Part shown: one piece after another, positions 1-7,994 of the stretch
Layout: every line of letters begins with the position of its first letter
How positions within the stretch are numbered: position 1 is the first letter of the stretch
Assembly: GCA_021817875.1 (NCBI GenBank)
Contig: JAKAFQ010000004.1
Location: forward strand, 1 to 27,061
Direction: 5' to 3'
From: Pseudomonadota bacterium
GTDB taxonomy: Bacteria > Pseudomonadota > Gammaproteobacteria > Steroidobacterales > Steroidobacteraceae
Length of the DNA stretch: 27,061 bases
Program-made: the position numbers and the translations under genes
The notes under the pieces: model-generated
Databases searched by the model: none
The model's input: the letters and a program-made list of their open reading frames with translations, nothing else
What the model was told of the DNA's origin: nothing

Positions 1-369
1 GCCCAGTGCCATCCGCGCCCGTTCCAGGAAGGACTGCTTGCGGTGCGCAAAGCGCAGTGCACTGGTGCCGACCGCGCGCACGCTCCCGGCGCGCATCGCG
101 CGCAGCCGTTGTCCGAACCGCTGCAGACAGGCGATCGCCCGGGCCGCCACCGCATCGTCGATGCGACCGTTCTCCTCGACCCCCGAGGCCAGGCGGACCA
201 TCTCGCGCAGACGGTCGATGATGACCAGCTGGCCGTGCGAGTACCTCGCCACGACCATGTGAAAACTGTTGGAACCGAGATCGACCGCCGCCAGGACTTC
301 GGGAAGCGAGTCGCCGCTGCGGCCCCGGCTCGTCAGTCTATCGCGGGAGCCGATCTGGCGCGAAGGCAC
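1..369 (-). CDS. ppx: Ppx/GppA exopolyphosphatase family, N-terminal part (gene runs off the left edge)
   Basis: Seen: an open frame of 123 codons from a GTG at 369 to the window edge, with an in-frame stop (the erpA TGA at 388-390) just upstream. About 23 residues in is the actin-like ATPase phosphate-1 motif VDLGSNSFHMVVAR, followed by a stretch ending VGTSALRFAHRKQSFLERA, both typical of exopolyphosphatase and guanosine pentaphosphate phosphatase. Family role: removal of terminal phosphate from polyphosphate or pppGpp in the cytoplasm. The start is uncertain: the GTG lacks a clear ribosome binding site, but little room remains upstream. It lies 18 nt after erpA on the same strand, so it is probably cotranscribed. 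Ppx is favoured over GppA because of the SFHMVVAR form of the motif, but the C-terminal half, which would help decide, is missing. Confidence 0.88.
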   Translation of the reverse strand, partial: MPSRQIGSRDRLTSRGRSGDSLPEVLAAVDLGSNSFHMVVARYSHGQLVIIDRLREMVRLASGVEENGRIDDAVAARAIACLQRFGQRLRAMRAGSVRAVGTSALRFAHRKQSFLERARMALG

Positions 370-387
370 GCGGGACCGGGGAATGCT

Positions 388-744
388 TCAGGCGGTGAAG
401 GAAGACCCGCAACCGCAGGTGGTCGTGGCGTTGGGATTACGGATGACGAACTGAGCCCCGTCGAGTCCTTCCCGGTAATCGATCTCCGCGCCCATGAGGT
501 ATTGCACGCTCATCGGATCGATCAGCAGCTTCACCCCCTGGTTCTCGATGCAGGTGTCACCGTCCTGGACCTGTTCATCGAACTCGAAGCCGTATTGCAG
601 CCCCGAGCAGCCGCCACCCTGCACGAACACGCGCAACATGAGACTGGGATTGCCTTCGCCGCGGATCAGCTCGCCGACCTTGCGGGCGGCGGCATCGGTG
701 AACAGCAGGGAGGGGGAGTCCTGGATGGCTTCGGTGGTGCTCAT
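388..744 (-). CDS. erpA: Iron-sulfur cluster insertion protein ErpA (A-type carrier)
   Basis: 118 residues, the usual ErpA length. ErpA carries Fe-S clusters in the cytoplasm and delivers them to apo-proteins such as isoprenoid-synthesis enzymes and respiratory complexes. Visible signatures are [20 protein letters not shown], with the first cluster cysteine, then [15 protein letters not shown], and the C-terminal CGCGSSF with the other two cysteines. The QYGFEFD and DPMS forms fit ErpA better than IscA. The ATG at 744 has no Shine-Dalgarno sequence, but a promoter-like element ends 6 nt upstream, so the transcript could begin at the start codon itself. The Ppx/GppA gene follows on the same strand after 18 nt. 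Confidence 0.96.
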   Translation of the reverse strand: MSTTEAIQDSPSLLFTDAAARKVGELIRGEGNPSLMLRVFVQGGGCSGLQYGFEFDEQVQDGDTCIENQGVKLLIDPMSVQYLMGAEIDYREGLDGAQFVIRNPNATTTCGCGSSFTA

Positions 745-750
745 GGGATC

Positions 751-779
751 AGTCTAGAAGGTGGCGGCCGGGAGGTCAA
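751..779 (-). promoter_or_regulatory. Sigma70-type promoter for erpA, possibly leaderless
   Basis: Reading the minus strand, TTGACC (779-774) and TAGACT (756-751) are separated by 17 nt. Only 6 nt separate the -10 box from the erpA ATG at 744, so the expected +1 falls on the A of the start codon. No Shine-Dalgarno sequence is visible. The promoter is inferred from sequence only. Confidence 0.5.
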
Positions 780-853
780 AGCCCTCGGAGGACGGAGGCT
801 GTCGGAGGGCGGGGGGCCGCAACGCGCGGTCGCTCGAGACTGGGCTCGCCGCT

Positions 854-1597
854 CTAGGGCGCGGCAATGGCGCTCCAGAGGTAAGTCTCGCTGAGCGGCG
901 CGATGTCCTTGCGGCTCGAGCGGACCGTGACCGTCAGATGCGCGGGCCTGAAACCCGGAGGAAGCACCAGGTTCTCGGTGAGTTCCTGGTAGTAGCGGAA
1001 GCGGTAGCTGAGGTCGGAGCGGCTTCCGGTCAGCAGCCGGTTGCTCAGTCTCGTGCCATCCGGGCCCTGCCCATCCACCGACAGATCCACGGTACCGCTC
1101 ACGCTCCCGTCAGGTCGATCCGCCCGCAGCAGGGAAACATTGACGATGAAATGAAGTGGAAGCTTCCCGGAGCTCAGACGCACTTCCCCGATCCTCAGGC
1201 CGATCGGAGGCGTGCCCCGGGCGACCACTCCGCGGTAGAAGGCCAGCTTTTCCGCCTGCCGGGCGATTTTCCCCTGCAGCGCGCTGATCGTGCGGGTGAC
1301 CACCTCATCCTCGCGCTCGCGGCCGGCGTTCAGCGTCTGCAGACCCACCACCTGGGCCTGCAGGGCACGCTTGGCGGCCCTGAGGCGCGCAATGTCGTCC
1401 CTGAGTTCGGCCCGCTGGTGCATCGCCGAGATGACATTGTAACCGGCCACGTACCGCCCGGCCTCGAAGGCGAGGTACAGGATGAGCACTGCCGCGATGC
1501 CGGCAAGGGTCCGGGCGGCCGTCGGCCGCAGGCGCTCCCGCTTCGAGCGGGAATCCGGCGGGGGGACCGAAAGCTGCTCAGGTGGACTCAACGGCAC
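854..1597 (-). CDS. DUF6776-type inner-membrane coiled-coil protein
   Basis: 247 residues. Residues 1-25 are polar and basic, a single hydrophobic segment spans roughly 28-50 (TLAGIAAVLILYLAFEAGRY), a long helical and probably coiled-coil stretch runs about 55-115, and a beta-rich C-terminal domain ends WSAIAAP. This is the layout of the DUF6776 family found near erpA in several gammaproteobacteria. No enzymatic motif is visible and the function is unknown; the C-terminal domain would be periplasmic if the basic N-terminus is cytoplasmic. The GTG at 1597 directly abuts the rppH stop codon and is in the same frame, so translation is probably coupled; no later start is clearly better. A 109-nt gap separates it from erpA. 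Confidence 0.75.
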   Translation of the reverse strand: MPLSPPEQLSVPPPDSRSKRERLRPTAARTLAGIAAVLILYLAFEAGRYVAGYNVISAMHQRAELRDDIARLRAAKRALQAQVVGLQTLNAGREREDEVVTRTISALQGKIARQAEKLAFYRGVVARGTPPIGLRIGEVRLSSGKLPLHFIVNVSLLRADRPDGSVSGTVDLSVDGQGPDGTRLSNRLLTGSRSDLSYRFRYYQELTENLVLPPGFRPAHLTVTVRSSRKDIAPLSETYLWSAIAAP

Positions 1598-2176
1598 TCA
1601 ATCCACGTGGGGTGCCCGCCGGGCAGGGGCGCGCAGCACCTCGTCCCACCACGACGGTAACGCCGGCTCGCCGGCCGGGAACGCGAGCGGCGCGAGCTCG
1701 GTGAGCGCGCGCTGATACACCTTGCGCTTGAAATAGATGACCTCTCGGACGGGCTCCCAGAAATCCGCCCAGCGCCACTCGTCGAACTCCGGCTCGGACG
1801 TGCTGCCGAAATCGAATTCCACCGGCTCACGCCTCAGACGCAGCAGGAACCACCGCTGCTTCTGCCCGATGCACAGCGGCTGGCGGTTCCGCCGCACGAA
1901 GCGCTGCGGCAGACGATAGCGCAGCCACCGGGCCGTTCGGCCGACGACCTCGGCATCGGCGGCGGCAAGGCCAATCTCCTCGTACAGCTCGCGGTAGACC
2001 GCCTGTTCGAGGTCCTCGCCTTCGCGGATGCCGCCCTGAGGAAACTGCCAGCCGCGTCCGCCCGCCCGGCGGCCGAGAAACACCTCACCGCCGGCCCGCA
2101 TCAGCACGATGCCGACGTTGGCCCTGAAGCCGTCCGCGTCGATGATGTCTCTGGCCGCATTCACGCTGCGTCTCAC
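1598..2176 (-). CDS. rppH: RNA pyrophosphohydrolase RppH (Nudix hydrolase)
   Basis: RppH removes pyrophosphate from the 5' end of triphosphorylated mRNA, opening it to RNase E decay. The protein has the full Nudix box at residues 48-70 (G-x5-E-x7-REL-x-EE-x-GL) preceded by GWQFPQGGI. It also has the RppH-specific stretches WLRYRLPQRFVRRN and CIGQKQRWFLLRL, then STSEPEFDEWRWADFW and VIYFKRKVYQR. At 192 residues with this start it is somewhat longer than E. coli RppH (176); the extra sequence is at both ends. The start is ambiguous: the GTG at 2176 lies only 1 nt after a GGAG, while an in-frame GTG at 2164 is spaced farther from it. It begins 14 nt after the tyrA stop. Confidence 0.95.
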   Translation of the reverse strand: MRRSVNAARDIIDADGFRANVGIVLMRAGGEVFLGRRAGGRGWQFPQGGIREGEDLEQAVYRELYEEIGLAAADAEVVGRTARWLRYRLPQRFVRRNRQPLCIGQKQRWFLLRLRREPVEFDFGSTSEPEFDEWRWADFWEPVREVIYFKRKVYQRALTELAPLAFPAGEPALPSWWDEVLRAPARRAPHVD

Positions 2177-2190
2177 ACTCCTCGGGCGCC

Positions 2191-3312
2191 TCAGGCGCGC
2201 CGCTCCGCCACCGTACGACGATCCTCCAGATACTCGCGCCCCTGGCGCATCAGCGCAACGAATACGTCATGATCCCGCGAGAGCACCGCGGTACGCAGCC
2301 GCTCGACAGCCTTGGACAGCGCCTCGAGTGATTCGGCGCCGTAGTCGTTGAGACTCTGGATTTCGTAATAGAGGTCCGGGCTCTCCTGCGCCACGGCGCC
2401 CGCCACATCGAGCTGGGCATCGAAAGTGGTGCTCGACATCCTGGCGAGCTTGGGCGCTGCCTCGCCACTTTCGGCCAATGCCGTGAAGAACGCGATGTTC
2501 AGCGCGTGCGACAGTCCCAGCACGTAGGCGATCAGCCGATCGTGATCGTCGAGACTCATCACCACCTGCTCGGCCATGGTCGGGGTGAACAGCGCGCGAG
2601 CCGCCTCGAGCGCCTCGGAGCTGCCCAGGTCGACGAAGATCACGTGCCGGCCGGAAAGCAGCTCGGTGTCCGGTCCGAACATCGGATGGATCGAGGTCAC
2701 CCGGCATCGGTGCGACTTCAAGGCCATCAGTCCGGCCCGAAGCGGAGACTTCAGCGACCCGACGTCGAAAATCACACCGGGAGGTCGACGCAGCGCCAGG
2801 TCGCGCAGGATCGCGTCGGTCGCGCCCAGAGCAGTCGCGACCACGACGTAATCGTGCTGCAGATCGGTGGCATGCCAATCGGCCACACACGGCACCCCGG
2901 CCGGTCCGCCCTGCGGGTCCGCCACCTCGACGCTGAAGCCTTGCGAGGCCAGGAACTGCACGAACCAGCGGCCCATCTTGCCGCCACCCCCGATCACCAG
3001 CGCGCGGCGACCGGAGCCCGCCCCGTGCGCCGCGACGCTCGCCTGCTCCTGGGTGGTCAGGGACGAACGGATGAGCAAACGCAGCAGCTCCTCGGCCAGA
3101 GCGGGCGATACCCCCAGCTCGAGCGCAGTGGTCCGCGCGCCCATGATCACGTCGCGCTCGCGCGCATAGTCGCGGGTGGGATGTCCCGTGGCGCGCTTCA
3201 CACGCGCGACGTCGGTGCTGAGGGCCGTGCGTTCGGCGACCAGCCGGATGAGCTGGCGATCGAGGTCGCTCAGCCGTTGGCGCAGGTCATCCAGCGTGAC
3301 GTCGGGGGTCAT
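2191..3312 (-). CDS. tyrA: Bifunctional chorismate mutase / prephenate dehydrogenase (T-protein)
   Basis: 373 residues, the same length as E. coli TyrA. It converts chorismate to prephenate and then to 4-hydroxyphenylpyruvate with NAD+, the last steps specific to tyrosine. Residues 5-90 form an AroQ-type chorismate mutase ([35 protein letters not shown]). A Rossmann fold follows, with nucleotide motif [11 protein letters not shown] at 107-116. The dehydrogenase signature IHPMFGPD carries the likely catalytic His209, and [14 protein letters not shown] begins near His257. The ATG at 3312 was chosen because it starts the mutase domain; the frame stays open farther upstream only across antisense pdxH sequence. 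It heads the minus-strand run tyrA-rppH-DUF6776-erpA-ppx. Confidence 0.95.
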   Translation of the reverse strand: MTPDVTLDDLRQRLSDLDRQLIRLVAERTALSTDVARVKRATGHPTRDYARERDVIMGARTTALELGVSPALAEELLRLLIRSSLTTQEQASVAAHGAGSGRRALVIGGGGKMGRWFVQFLASQGFSVEVADPQGGPAGVPCVADWHATDLQHDYVVVATALGATDAILRDLALRRPPGVIFDVGSLKSPLRAGLMALKSHRCRVTSIHPMFGPDTELLSGRHVIFVDLGSSEALEAARALFTPTMAEQVVMSLDDHDRLIAYVLGLSHALNIAFFTALAESGEAAPKLARMSSTTFDAQLDVAGAVAQESPDLYYEIQSLNDYGAESLEALSKAVERLRTAVLSRDHDVFVALMRQGREYLEDRRTVAERRA

Positions 3313-3431
3313 GGGGCGGTTTCCGGTTCCACAGTGGGCGGGACTTTTCTTTGTATCGAATACCGCGCCGGCGCCGCAAGTCGAATTTCCGCCTCGCCCG
3401 TCGGAGCGCGATTTCCCGTACCATGCCGGCC

Positions 3432-4118
3432 ATGACTCACACCATCGATCATCTCTCCGATCCGTTGCCGGCGGAGCCGCTGGCCGTCCTCGAGCACTGG
3501 CTGGCCGAGGCCTGGCGAAGCGGCCTGCAGCCCAACCCCAACGCGATGGTTCTCGCGACCTGCGATTCGCGTGGCAGCCCCTCGGCGCGCGTGTTGCTAT
3601 GCAAGCAGGTCGTGCCGCGGCCCGGCTACCTCGTGTTTTACACCAATTACCTCTCGCCGAAGGGCCGGCAGCTCGCGGAAAATCCGCGCGCCGCGGCCGT
3701 CCTGCACTGGGATCACCTGCATCGTCAGGTGCGCATCGAGGGTCCGGTGATCCAGGCCCCCGTGGCCGACAGCGATGCCTACTTTGCGTCGCGGCCCTGG
3801 CAGAGCCGCGTCGGCGCCTGGGCGAGCGCCCAGAGCGAACCCACCGCCTCGCGCGAAGCGCTGCGGGAGTCGGTCGTGGCAGCCGCCAGACGGTTCGGCG
3901 CGCCGGACCCGGGTCATCCCGAGGCCCAGCGCGACCTCGACATCCGGATCCCGCGGCCACCACACTGGGGCGGCTATCAGCTCTGGGCCGAATCGGTGGA
4001 GCTGTGGGTCGAGGGAGCCGCCCGAATTCACGACCGTGGACTCTGGACACGCACGCTCACCGCCCTGCCGGACGGGTTCGAGCCCGGCCCGTGGAAGGCG
4101 AGCCGTCTGCAGCCCTAG
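3432..4118 (+). CDS. pdxH: Pyridoxamine/pyridoxine 5'-phosphate oxidase
   Basis: 228 residues. PdxH is the FMN-dependent cytoplasmic oxidase that makes pyridoxal 5'-phosphate from PNP or PMP. Family stretches are [20 protein letters not shown] and RVLLCKQV near the N-terminus, [52 protein letters not shown] and the C-terminal [10 protein letters not shown], ending RLQP. All the main FMN and PLP contact regions are recognisable. In-frame ATGs at 3423 and 3432 are both possible and neither has a strong ribosome binding site; 3432 was chosen. The gene is divergent from tyrA, so the 119 nt between them should hold both promoters. A weak inverted repeat (4121-4127 / 4153-4159) follows the stop but has no T-run. 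Confidence 0.95.
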   Translation: MTHTIDHLSDPLPAEPLAVLEHWLAEAWRSGLQPNPNAMVLATCDSRGSPSARVLLCKQVVPRPGYLVFYTNYLSPKGRQLAENPRAAAVLHWDHLHRQVRIEGPVIQAPVADSDAYFASRPWQSRVGAWASAQSEPTASREALRESVVAAARRFGAPDPGHPEAQRDLDIRIPRPPHWGGYQLWAESVELWVEGAARIHDRGLWTRTLTALPDGFEPGPWKASRLQP

Positions 4119-4247
4119 CGCGCAAGGCCCGCCGGAACGCCACCAAAGGCAACCTTGCGGCGCGTCTCATCCGACGACCGTCCCATGGCCGGCCCGGGCC
4201 GCACGACCTGACAAATCCTCCGCGGCGAGCCGGTTGCCGGCGCAGCG

Positions 4248-4976
4248 CTACAGGTCGCCGAACCGGTGCTGCAGCAGCGCCAGGGCCGCCACCGCGGCGG
4301 TCTCCGTGCGCAGAACTCTGGGGCCCAGGCTGAGCGCCACGAAGCCCTGGCCGAGCGCCGCGCGCTGTTCGCCCTCGGTGAGCCCGCCCTCGGGGCCGAT
4401 CAGGACGATGGCCTCTGAGACGGAATCCAGGCCGGCGAGCGCCACGGACCCGGCGGGCGACAACAACAGCCTCGCGCCGACCTGCGGAAGGCCGTGCAGG
4501 AACCCCGCCATGGGCAGCGGCAAGGCCACTTCGGGGATGCGGTCCCGACCGCTCTGCTCACAGGCGGAAACAGCGATCCTCTGCCAGTGGCGCTGCTTGC
4601 TCAGCGCCTGCCGCGGGTCCAGGCGCACCACGCTGCGCTCGCTCAACACGGGGACCACCCGCGAGACCCCGAGCTCCGTCGCCTTCTGTACGACCCAGTC
4701 CATCCGCTCGCCGCGCGAGACGCCCTGCGCCAGAGTCAGCTCCAGCGGGGACTCGCGCTCGACGCCGTGCCGCTCACCCACCACCACATCGACCGTGCCC
4801 CTGCCGACCGCCTCGATGCGGCCGGGGTACTCTCCGCCGCGGCCATCGAACAGCGTCAGCGCGTCGCCTGGGGCAAGGCGCAGAACCCGTGCGATATGCT
4901 GGGCGGCATCGCCGTCCAGCGTGCAGCGGCGCCCCGTTGCCAGCGGCCCCGGCACGTACACGCGGGTCAGTCGCAC
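4248..4976 (-). CDS. rsmE: 16S rRNA m3U1498 methyltransferase RsmE
   Basis: 242 residues, the normal size for this SPOUT-class enzyme, which methylates N3 of U1498 in 16S rRNA using S-adenosylmethionine. The N-terminal PUA-like part begins MRLTRVYVPG (GTG start) and includes HIARVLRLAPGD. The middle has LAQGVSRGERMDWVVQKATE, ELGV and SERSVVRLD, then VSACEQSGRDRIPEV. The C-terminal trefoil-knot part has LIGPEGGLTEGEQ and LSLGPRVLRTETAAVAAL. The GTG at 4976 matches the family N-terminus exactly and overlaps the end of bioA by 10 nt, so translation is probably coupled to bioA. The frame continues upstream only as antiparallel-frame noise within bioA. Confidence 0.95.
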   Translation of the reverse strand: MRLTRVYVPGPLATGRRCTLDGDAAQHIARVLRLAPGDALTLFDGRGGEYPGRIEAVGRGTVDVVVGERHGVERESPLELTLAQGVSRGERMDWVVQKATELGVSRVVPVLSERSVVRLDPRQALSKQRHWQRIAVSACEQSGRDRIPEVALPLPMAGFLHGLPQVGARLLLSPAGSVALAGLDSVSEAIVLIGPEGGLTEGEQRAALGQGFVALSLGPRVLRTETAAVAALALLQHRFGDL

Positions 4977-6331
4977 GTGGCGATCCCTATGCCTTCGCGC
5001 GCCACGTCTGCCACCAGATCGATCTGCTCCGGTGTGATCACATACGGCGGCATGAAGTACACGACATCGCCGATCGGACGCAGCAGAACCCCGCGCCCGA
5101 GCGCGTGACGATAAATCGCAAGACCCCGCCGCTCCTGCCACGGGTACGGCTCGCGCGAGGCCTTGTCCCGAACCAGCTCCACTGCAACGATCATCCCGTG
5201 CTGGCGGACCTCGGCGACATGGGGATGGGATTCGAACTCGCGGGCCCGCATACCCAGGTGAGCGCTCAGGGCGCGGTTATGCTCGAGCACGTGGTCGGTG
5301 CGGAAGATGTCCAGGGTGGCGAGTGCCGCTGCGCAGGCGAGCGGGTTGCCGGTGAAGCTGTGCGAGTGTAGAAAAGCCTTCAGCTTGACATATTCGTCAT
5401 AGAACGCGGCGTACACCGGCTCGGTGGTCACCACGGCTGACAGCGGCAGGTATCCGGAGGTCAGTCCCTTCGAGAGGCACATGAAGTCGGGGCGGATGCC
5501 TGCCTGCTCACAGCCGAACATCGTCCCGGTGCGGCCGAAGCCGACCGCGATCTCATCGGCGATCAGATGTACCGCATGACGGTCGCACGCCTCGCGCAGC
5601 AGCTCGAGGTACACCGGATCGTACATGCGCATCGATCCGGCGCACTGGACCAGCGGCTCGACGATCACGGCGGCTGTCTCGTGCGCGTGCTTCTCGAGTG
5701 CGGCTTCCATGTGCGCGAACTTGCGCCGCGAATGCGCGGCCCAGCTTTCGCCCGGCTCGCGCTCGAAGCAGTCGGGCGAGGGCACGGTGATGACATCCAT
5801 CAGCAGCGGCCTGTAGATCGACTTGTACAGCTCCACGTTGCCCACGGCGAGTGCGCCCAGTGTCTCGCCGTGGTAGCTGTTCGACAGAGTGATGAATCGC
5901 GTCTTGGCGGTGCGTCCGACGTTGCGCCAGTAATGAAAACTCATCTTCACCGCAACTTCCACCGCCGAAGAGCCGTTGTCGGCGTAGAAGCAACGGCTCA
6001 GTCCCTCGGGCGTGATGGCCGCGAGAGCCTCGGAGAGCCGGATCACCGGCTCGTGGGTGAAGCCGGCGAGGATCACCTGCTCCAGGCGATCGAGCTGCTC
6101 GCGTACGGCGGCAGCGATGCGCGGATTGGCGTGACCGAACAGGTTCACCCACCAGGAGCTGATGGCATCGAGATAGCGGGTCCCTTCGAAATCCTCGAGC
6201 CACACCCCCTCGCCGCGGCGGATCGGGATCAGCGGCAGCTGCTCGTGATCCTTCATCTGGGTGCAGGGGTGCCAGACGTGAGCCAGGTCACGGGCGACGT
6301 AGGAGGCGTTGTCGATAGTCATGCCGGACAT
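4967..6331 (-). CDS. bioA: Adenosylmethionine-8-amino-7-oxononanoate aminotransferase
   Basis: 454 residues. BioA is a PLP-dependent class III aminotransferase that transfers the amino group of S-adenosylmethionine to KAPA to make DAPA in biotin synthesis. Diagnostic features are HVWHPCTQMKDHE at 18-30, SSWWVNLFGHANP, the phosphate-binding DNGSSAVEVAVKM at 118-130, SYHGETLGA, the PLP-ring aspartate in DEIAVGFGRTG (Asp259) and the Schiff-base lysine Lys288 in LSKGLTSGYLPLS. ATGs at 6331 and 6322 are both plausible. It overlaps rsmE at its 3' end. No other biotin gene is present in the window. It is divergent from the DUF1614 gene with only 37 nt between the start codons. Confidence 0.95.
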   Translation of the reverse strand: MSGMTIDNASYVARDLAHVWHPCTQMKDHEQLPLIPIRRGEGVWLEDFEGTRYLDAISSWWVNLFGHANPRIAAAVREQLDRLEQVILAGFTHEPVIRLSEALAAITPEGLSRCFYADNGSSAVEVAVKMSFHYWRNVGRTAKTRFITLSNSYHGETLGALAVGNVELYKSIYRPLLMDVITVPSPDCFEREPGESWAAHSRRKFAHMEAALEKHAHETAAVIVEPLVQCAGSMRMYDPVYLELLREACDRHAVHLIADEIAVGFGRTGTMFGCEQAGIRPDFMCLSKGLTSGYLPLSAVVTTEPVYAAFYDEYVKLKAFLHSHSFTGNPLACAAALATLDIFRTDHVLEHNRALSAHLGMRAREFESHPHVAEVRQHGMIVAVELVRDKASREPYPWQERRGLAIYRHALGRGVLLRPIGDVVYFMPPYVITPEQIDLVADVAREGIGIATCD

Positions 6332-6368
6332 TGTGGCATGATGTCCTCAAGCGAGCGCAGTCACCCAC

Positions 6369-7076
6369 ATGCCCATCTCCCAGATCCAATACTTTCCGGT
6401 CAGCCTGCCGTTCCTGCTGATCCTGTGGGGCCTGCTGGCGCTGGTGATCGCGCTCACCGCGCTGCGACTGCTGCGCTATGCGTCCGAGACAATGGGCATC
6501 CGGGAATCGGCGTTGATCCTCATCTTCGGGCTCTCCCTCCTCGGCAGCTACATCAACATTCCGATCGCCTACCTGCCCGCGCAGCGCACGCTCACCACCG
6601 GCGAGATCACCTTCTTCGGGATGACCTACGTGATCCCGCTGATCCGCGAGACCCGCGCGACGGTGCTCGCCGTCAACCTCGGGGGGGCGGTCATTCCCAT
6701 TCTCCTGTCGATCTACCTGCTCCTGAAACACCGGCTGTACCTGCTGGCGGCCATCGGCACGGCATTCGTCGCAGTGGTCTGTCACGTCCTGGCGAGGCCG
6801 GTGCCCGGGTTCGGGATCGCGCTGCCGATCTTCGTGCCGGCGATCGCCACGGCCATCATTGCCATCGCGCTCACCCGGCGCCGCGCGGCGCCGCTCGCCT
6901 ACATCAGTGGCAGCTTCGGCACCCTCATCGGGGCGGATCTGCTCAACCTCGGCAGCGTCCAGGCGCTCGGCGCGCCGGTCGCCTCGATCGGCGGCGCCGG
7001 CACGTTCGACGGCATTTTCGTGACGGGTCTGCTGGCGCTGCTGTACGCCGGATTCTCGCGCTTCCTCCCCGACTGA
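6369..7076 (+). CDS. DUF1614 family polytopic membrane protein
   Basis: 235 residues, almost entirely hydrophobic. About seven membrane segments can be read, near residues 11-34, 46-67, 100-119, 122-142, 146-168, 175-195 and 210-232. Conserved-looking polar points inside the membrane parts are NLGGAVIPILLS (about 104-115), GADLLNL and IGGAGTFDGIFVTG near the C-terminus, which fit the DUF1614 family. The biochemical function of that family is not known to me. The ATG at 6369 follows a divergent 37-nt gap from bioA and has no clear ribosome binding site. It precedes ampD on the same strand, but no functional link to peptidoglycan recycling can be claimed. Confidence 0.82.
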   Translation: MPISQIQYFPVSLPFLLILWGLLALVIALTALRLLRYASETMGIRESALILIFGLSLLGSYINIPIAYLPAQRTLTTGEITFFGMTYVIPLIRETRATVLAVNLGGAVIPILLSIYLLLKHRLYLLAAIGTAFVAVVCHVLARPVPGFGIALPIFVPAIATAIIAIALTRRRAAPLAYISGSFGTLIGADLLNLGSVQALGAPVASIGGAGTFDGIFVTGLLALLYAGFSRFLPD

Positions 7077-7153
7077 ATCGGCGCCATGATCTGCGGCCGG
7101 TCTGTGGCATCATGCGCGACGGCGGGCACCGGCTCCGCCTGTGCAATGCTCCC

Positions 7154-7744
7154 GTGACCGTCTCACCGCCGCTACCACGCATTCAGATCGACTCCGCGAC
7201 CGGCCTGCTGATCGGCGTGCCCCAGGTGCTCTCTGCGCATTTCGACGAGAGACCCGCGGGTCAGGCGGCCGAGCTGGTCGTGATCCATGGGATCAGCCTG
7301 CCGCCGGGTCAATTCGGGGGTCCCTGGATCGACCAGCTGTTTACCGGCAACCTGACACGGGAGGCGGAGGGTCCTTTCGGCGACCTTGCCGGCCTGCGCG
7401 TGTCGGCACATGCGCTGATCCGCAGAGACGGTGCCCTCACGCAGTACGTCCCCTTCGGCAAGCGCGCCTGGCACGCCGGTCAGTCCCAGTATCGCGGGCG
7501 CGGTGCCTGCAACGATTTTTCCATCGGTATCGAGCTGGAAGGCGCGGATACGACGCCCTACACCGATGCGCAGTACCAGAGCCTGGCCGGATTGGTCGCG
7601 GCGCTGATCGCAACCTACCCGACCTTGTCGGCCGAGCACGTCGCGGGTCACAGCGAGGTGGCGCCCGGACGGAAAACCGATCCGGGGCCGGCGTTCGAAT
7701 GGGCCCGATGGCGCAGGATGTTGCGCGATCAGCTATCGGACTGA
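7154..7744 (+). CDS. ampD: 1,6-anhydro-N-acetylmuramyl-L-alanine amidase AmpD
   Basis: 196 residues from the GTG at 7154. AmpD is a cytoplasmic zinc amidase that cleaves the peptide from anhydro-muropeptides during cell-wall recycling; in many species its loss induces AmpC beta-lactamase through AmpR. The zinc ligands are visible as His45 in LVVIHGISLPP, His166 in AGHSEVAPGRK and Asp176 in KTDPGPAFEW. Family stretches GGPWIDQLFTG, RVSAHALIRRDG, YVPFGKRAWHAG and CNDFSIGIELEG are all present. An in-frame ATG at 7112 would add 14 residues; neither start has a good ribosome binding site, and homology favours the shorter form. The last conserved motif ends close to the C-terminus, as is usual. Confidence 0.94.
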   Translation: MTVSPPLPRIQIDSATGLLIGVPQVLSAHFDERPAGQAAELVVIHGISLPPGQFGGPWIDQLFTGNLTREAEGPFGDLAGLRVSAHALIRRDGALTQYVPFGKRAWHAGQSQYRGRGACNDFSIGIELEGADTTPYTDAQYQSLAGLVAALIATYPTLSAEHVAGHSEVAPGRKTDPGPAFEWARWRRMLRDQLSD

Positions 7745-7802
7745 AGGCCTGCGGCCGTACCGTAGCCGCACGTATGTTGCTCTGGCACCACAATGCTGGG
7801 TC

Positions 7803-7830
7803 TTGACGGGCGCCGCAATACGGCTATGAT
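7803..7830 (+). promoter_or_regulatory. Near-consensus sigma70 promoter of the candidate sRNA
   Basis: TTGACG at 7803-7808 and TATGAT at 7825-7830 are separated by 16 nt. Each box differs from the E. coli consensus at one position. The predicted +1 is near 7837. The DNA just downstream is AT-rich compared with the rest of the window. Sequence evidence only. Confidence 0.65.
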
Positions 7831-7836
7831 GGTCTG

Positions 7837-7992
7837 CATCGTATAACAAGAATATATTTTGCGGACACCAAGACGTGTCCAATAAACAACAGACATGACG
7901 CTTCGGGAACGGGCGGCGTTTCGCCGGATGTTCACGGGCCATACGATGGGGGGGAGCCAAGGCCGCGTGAGCAATCACGCGGCCTTGTTTTT
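7837..7992 (+). ncRNA. Candidate intergenic small RNA (about 155 nt), family not recognised
   Basis: The unit is defined by the promoter at 7803-7830 and an intrinsic terminator at 7959-7994. It starts with an AT-rich stretch (about 7840-7860), then a perfect 6-bp hairpin GGACAC/GTGTCC (7863-7868 / 7875-7880, loop CAAGAC), an unstructured A-rich stretch (AATAAACAACAGACA, 7881-7895), and a short GGCG-TTT-CGCC hairpin near 7904-7914, before the terminator hairpin. An ATG at 7895 opens a frame to 8143, but it runs through the terminator and looks like no protein, so a non-coding product is favoured. An alternative is a long attenuated leader for yceH (start at 8140). I do not recognise an Rfam family. 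Confidence 0.55.
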
Positions 7993-7994
7993 CG
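7959..7994 (+). terminator. Strong intrinsic (Rho-independent) terminator
   Basis: A perfect 12-bp stem (AAGGCCGCGTGA at 7959-7970 pairing with TCACGCGGCCTT at 7975-7986) with a GCAA tetraloop of the stable GNRA class is followed directly by GTTTTT. It is the clearest intrinsic terminator in the window. It could end the candidate sRNA and also stop read-through from ampD, 215 nt upstream. Confidence 0.9.

Noticed and set aside
781..810. Imperfect hairpin GCCCTC/GAGGGC downstream of the DUF6776 gene as a terminator
   Set aside because: The stem is only 6 bp with an 18-nt loop and no T-run on the relevant strand.
3313..4050. Upstream extension of the tyrA frame (to 4050)
   Set aside because: This stretch is antisense to pdxH and is Arg/Pro/Ser-rich. 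The chorismate mutase domain begins right after the ATG at 3312, matching the family N-terminus.
4121..4159. Inverted repeat CGCAAGG/CCTTGCG between pdxH and rsmE as a terminator
   Set aside because: The loop is about 25 nt and no T-run follows on either strand; too weak to call.
5567..7111. Long plus-strand open frame running into ampD from inside bioA and the DUF1614 gene
   Set aside because: The upstream part is antisense to bioA and out of frame with the DUF1614 gene, and shows no similarity to a protein family; only the part from about 7154 is AmpD.
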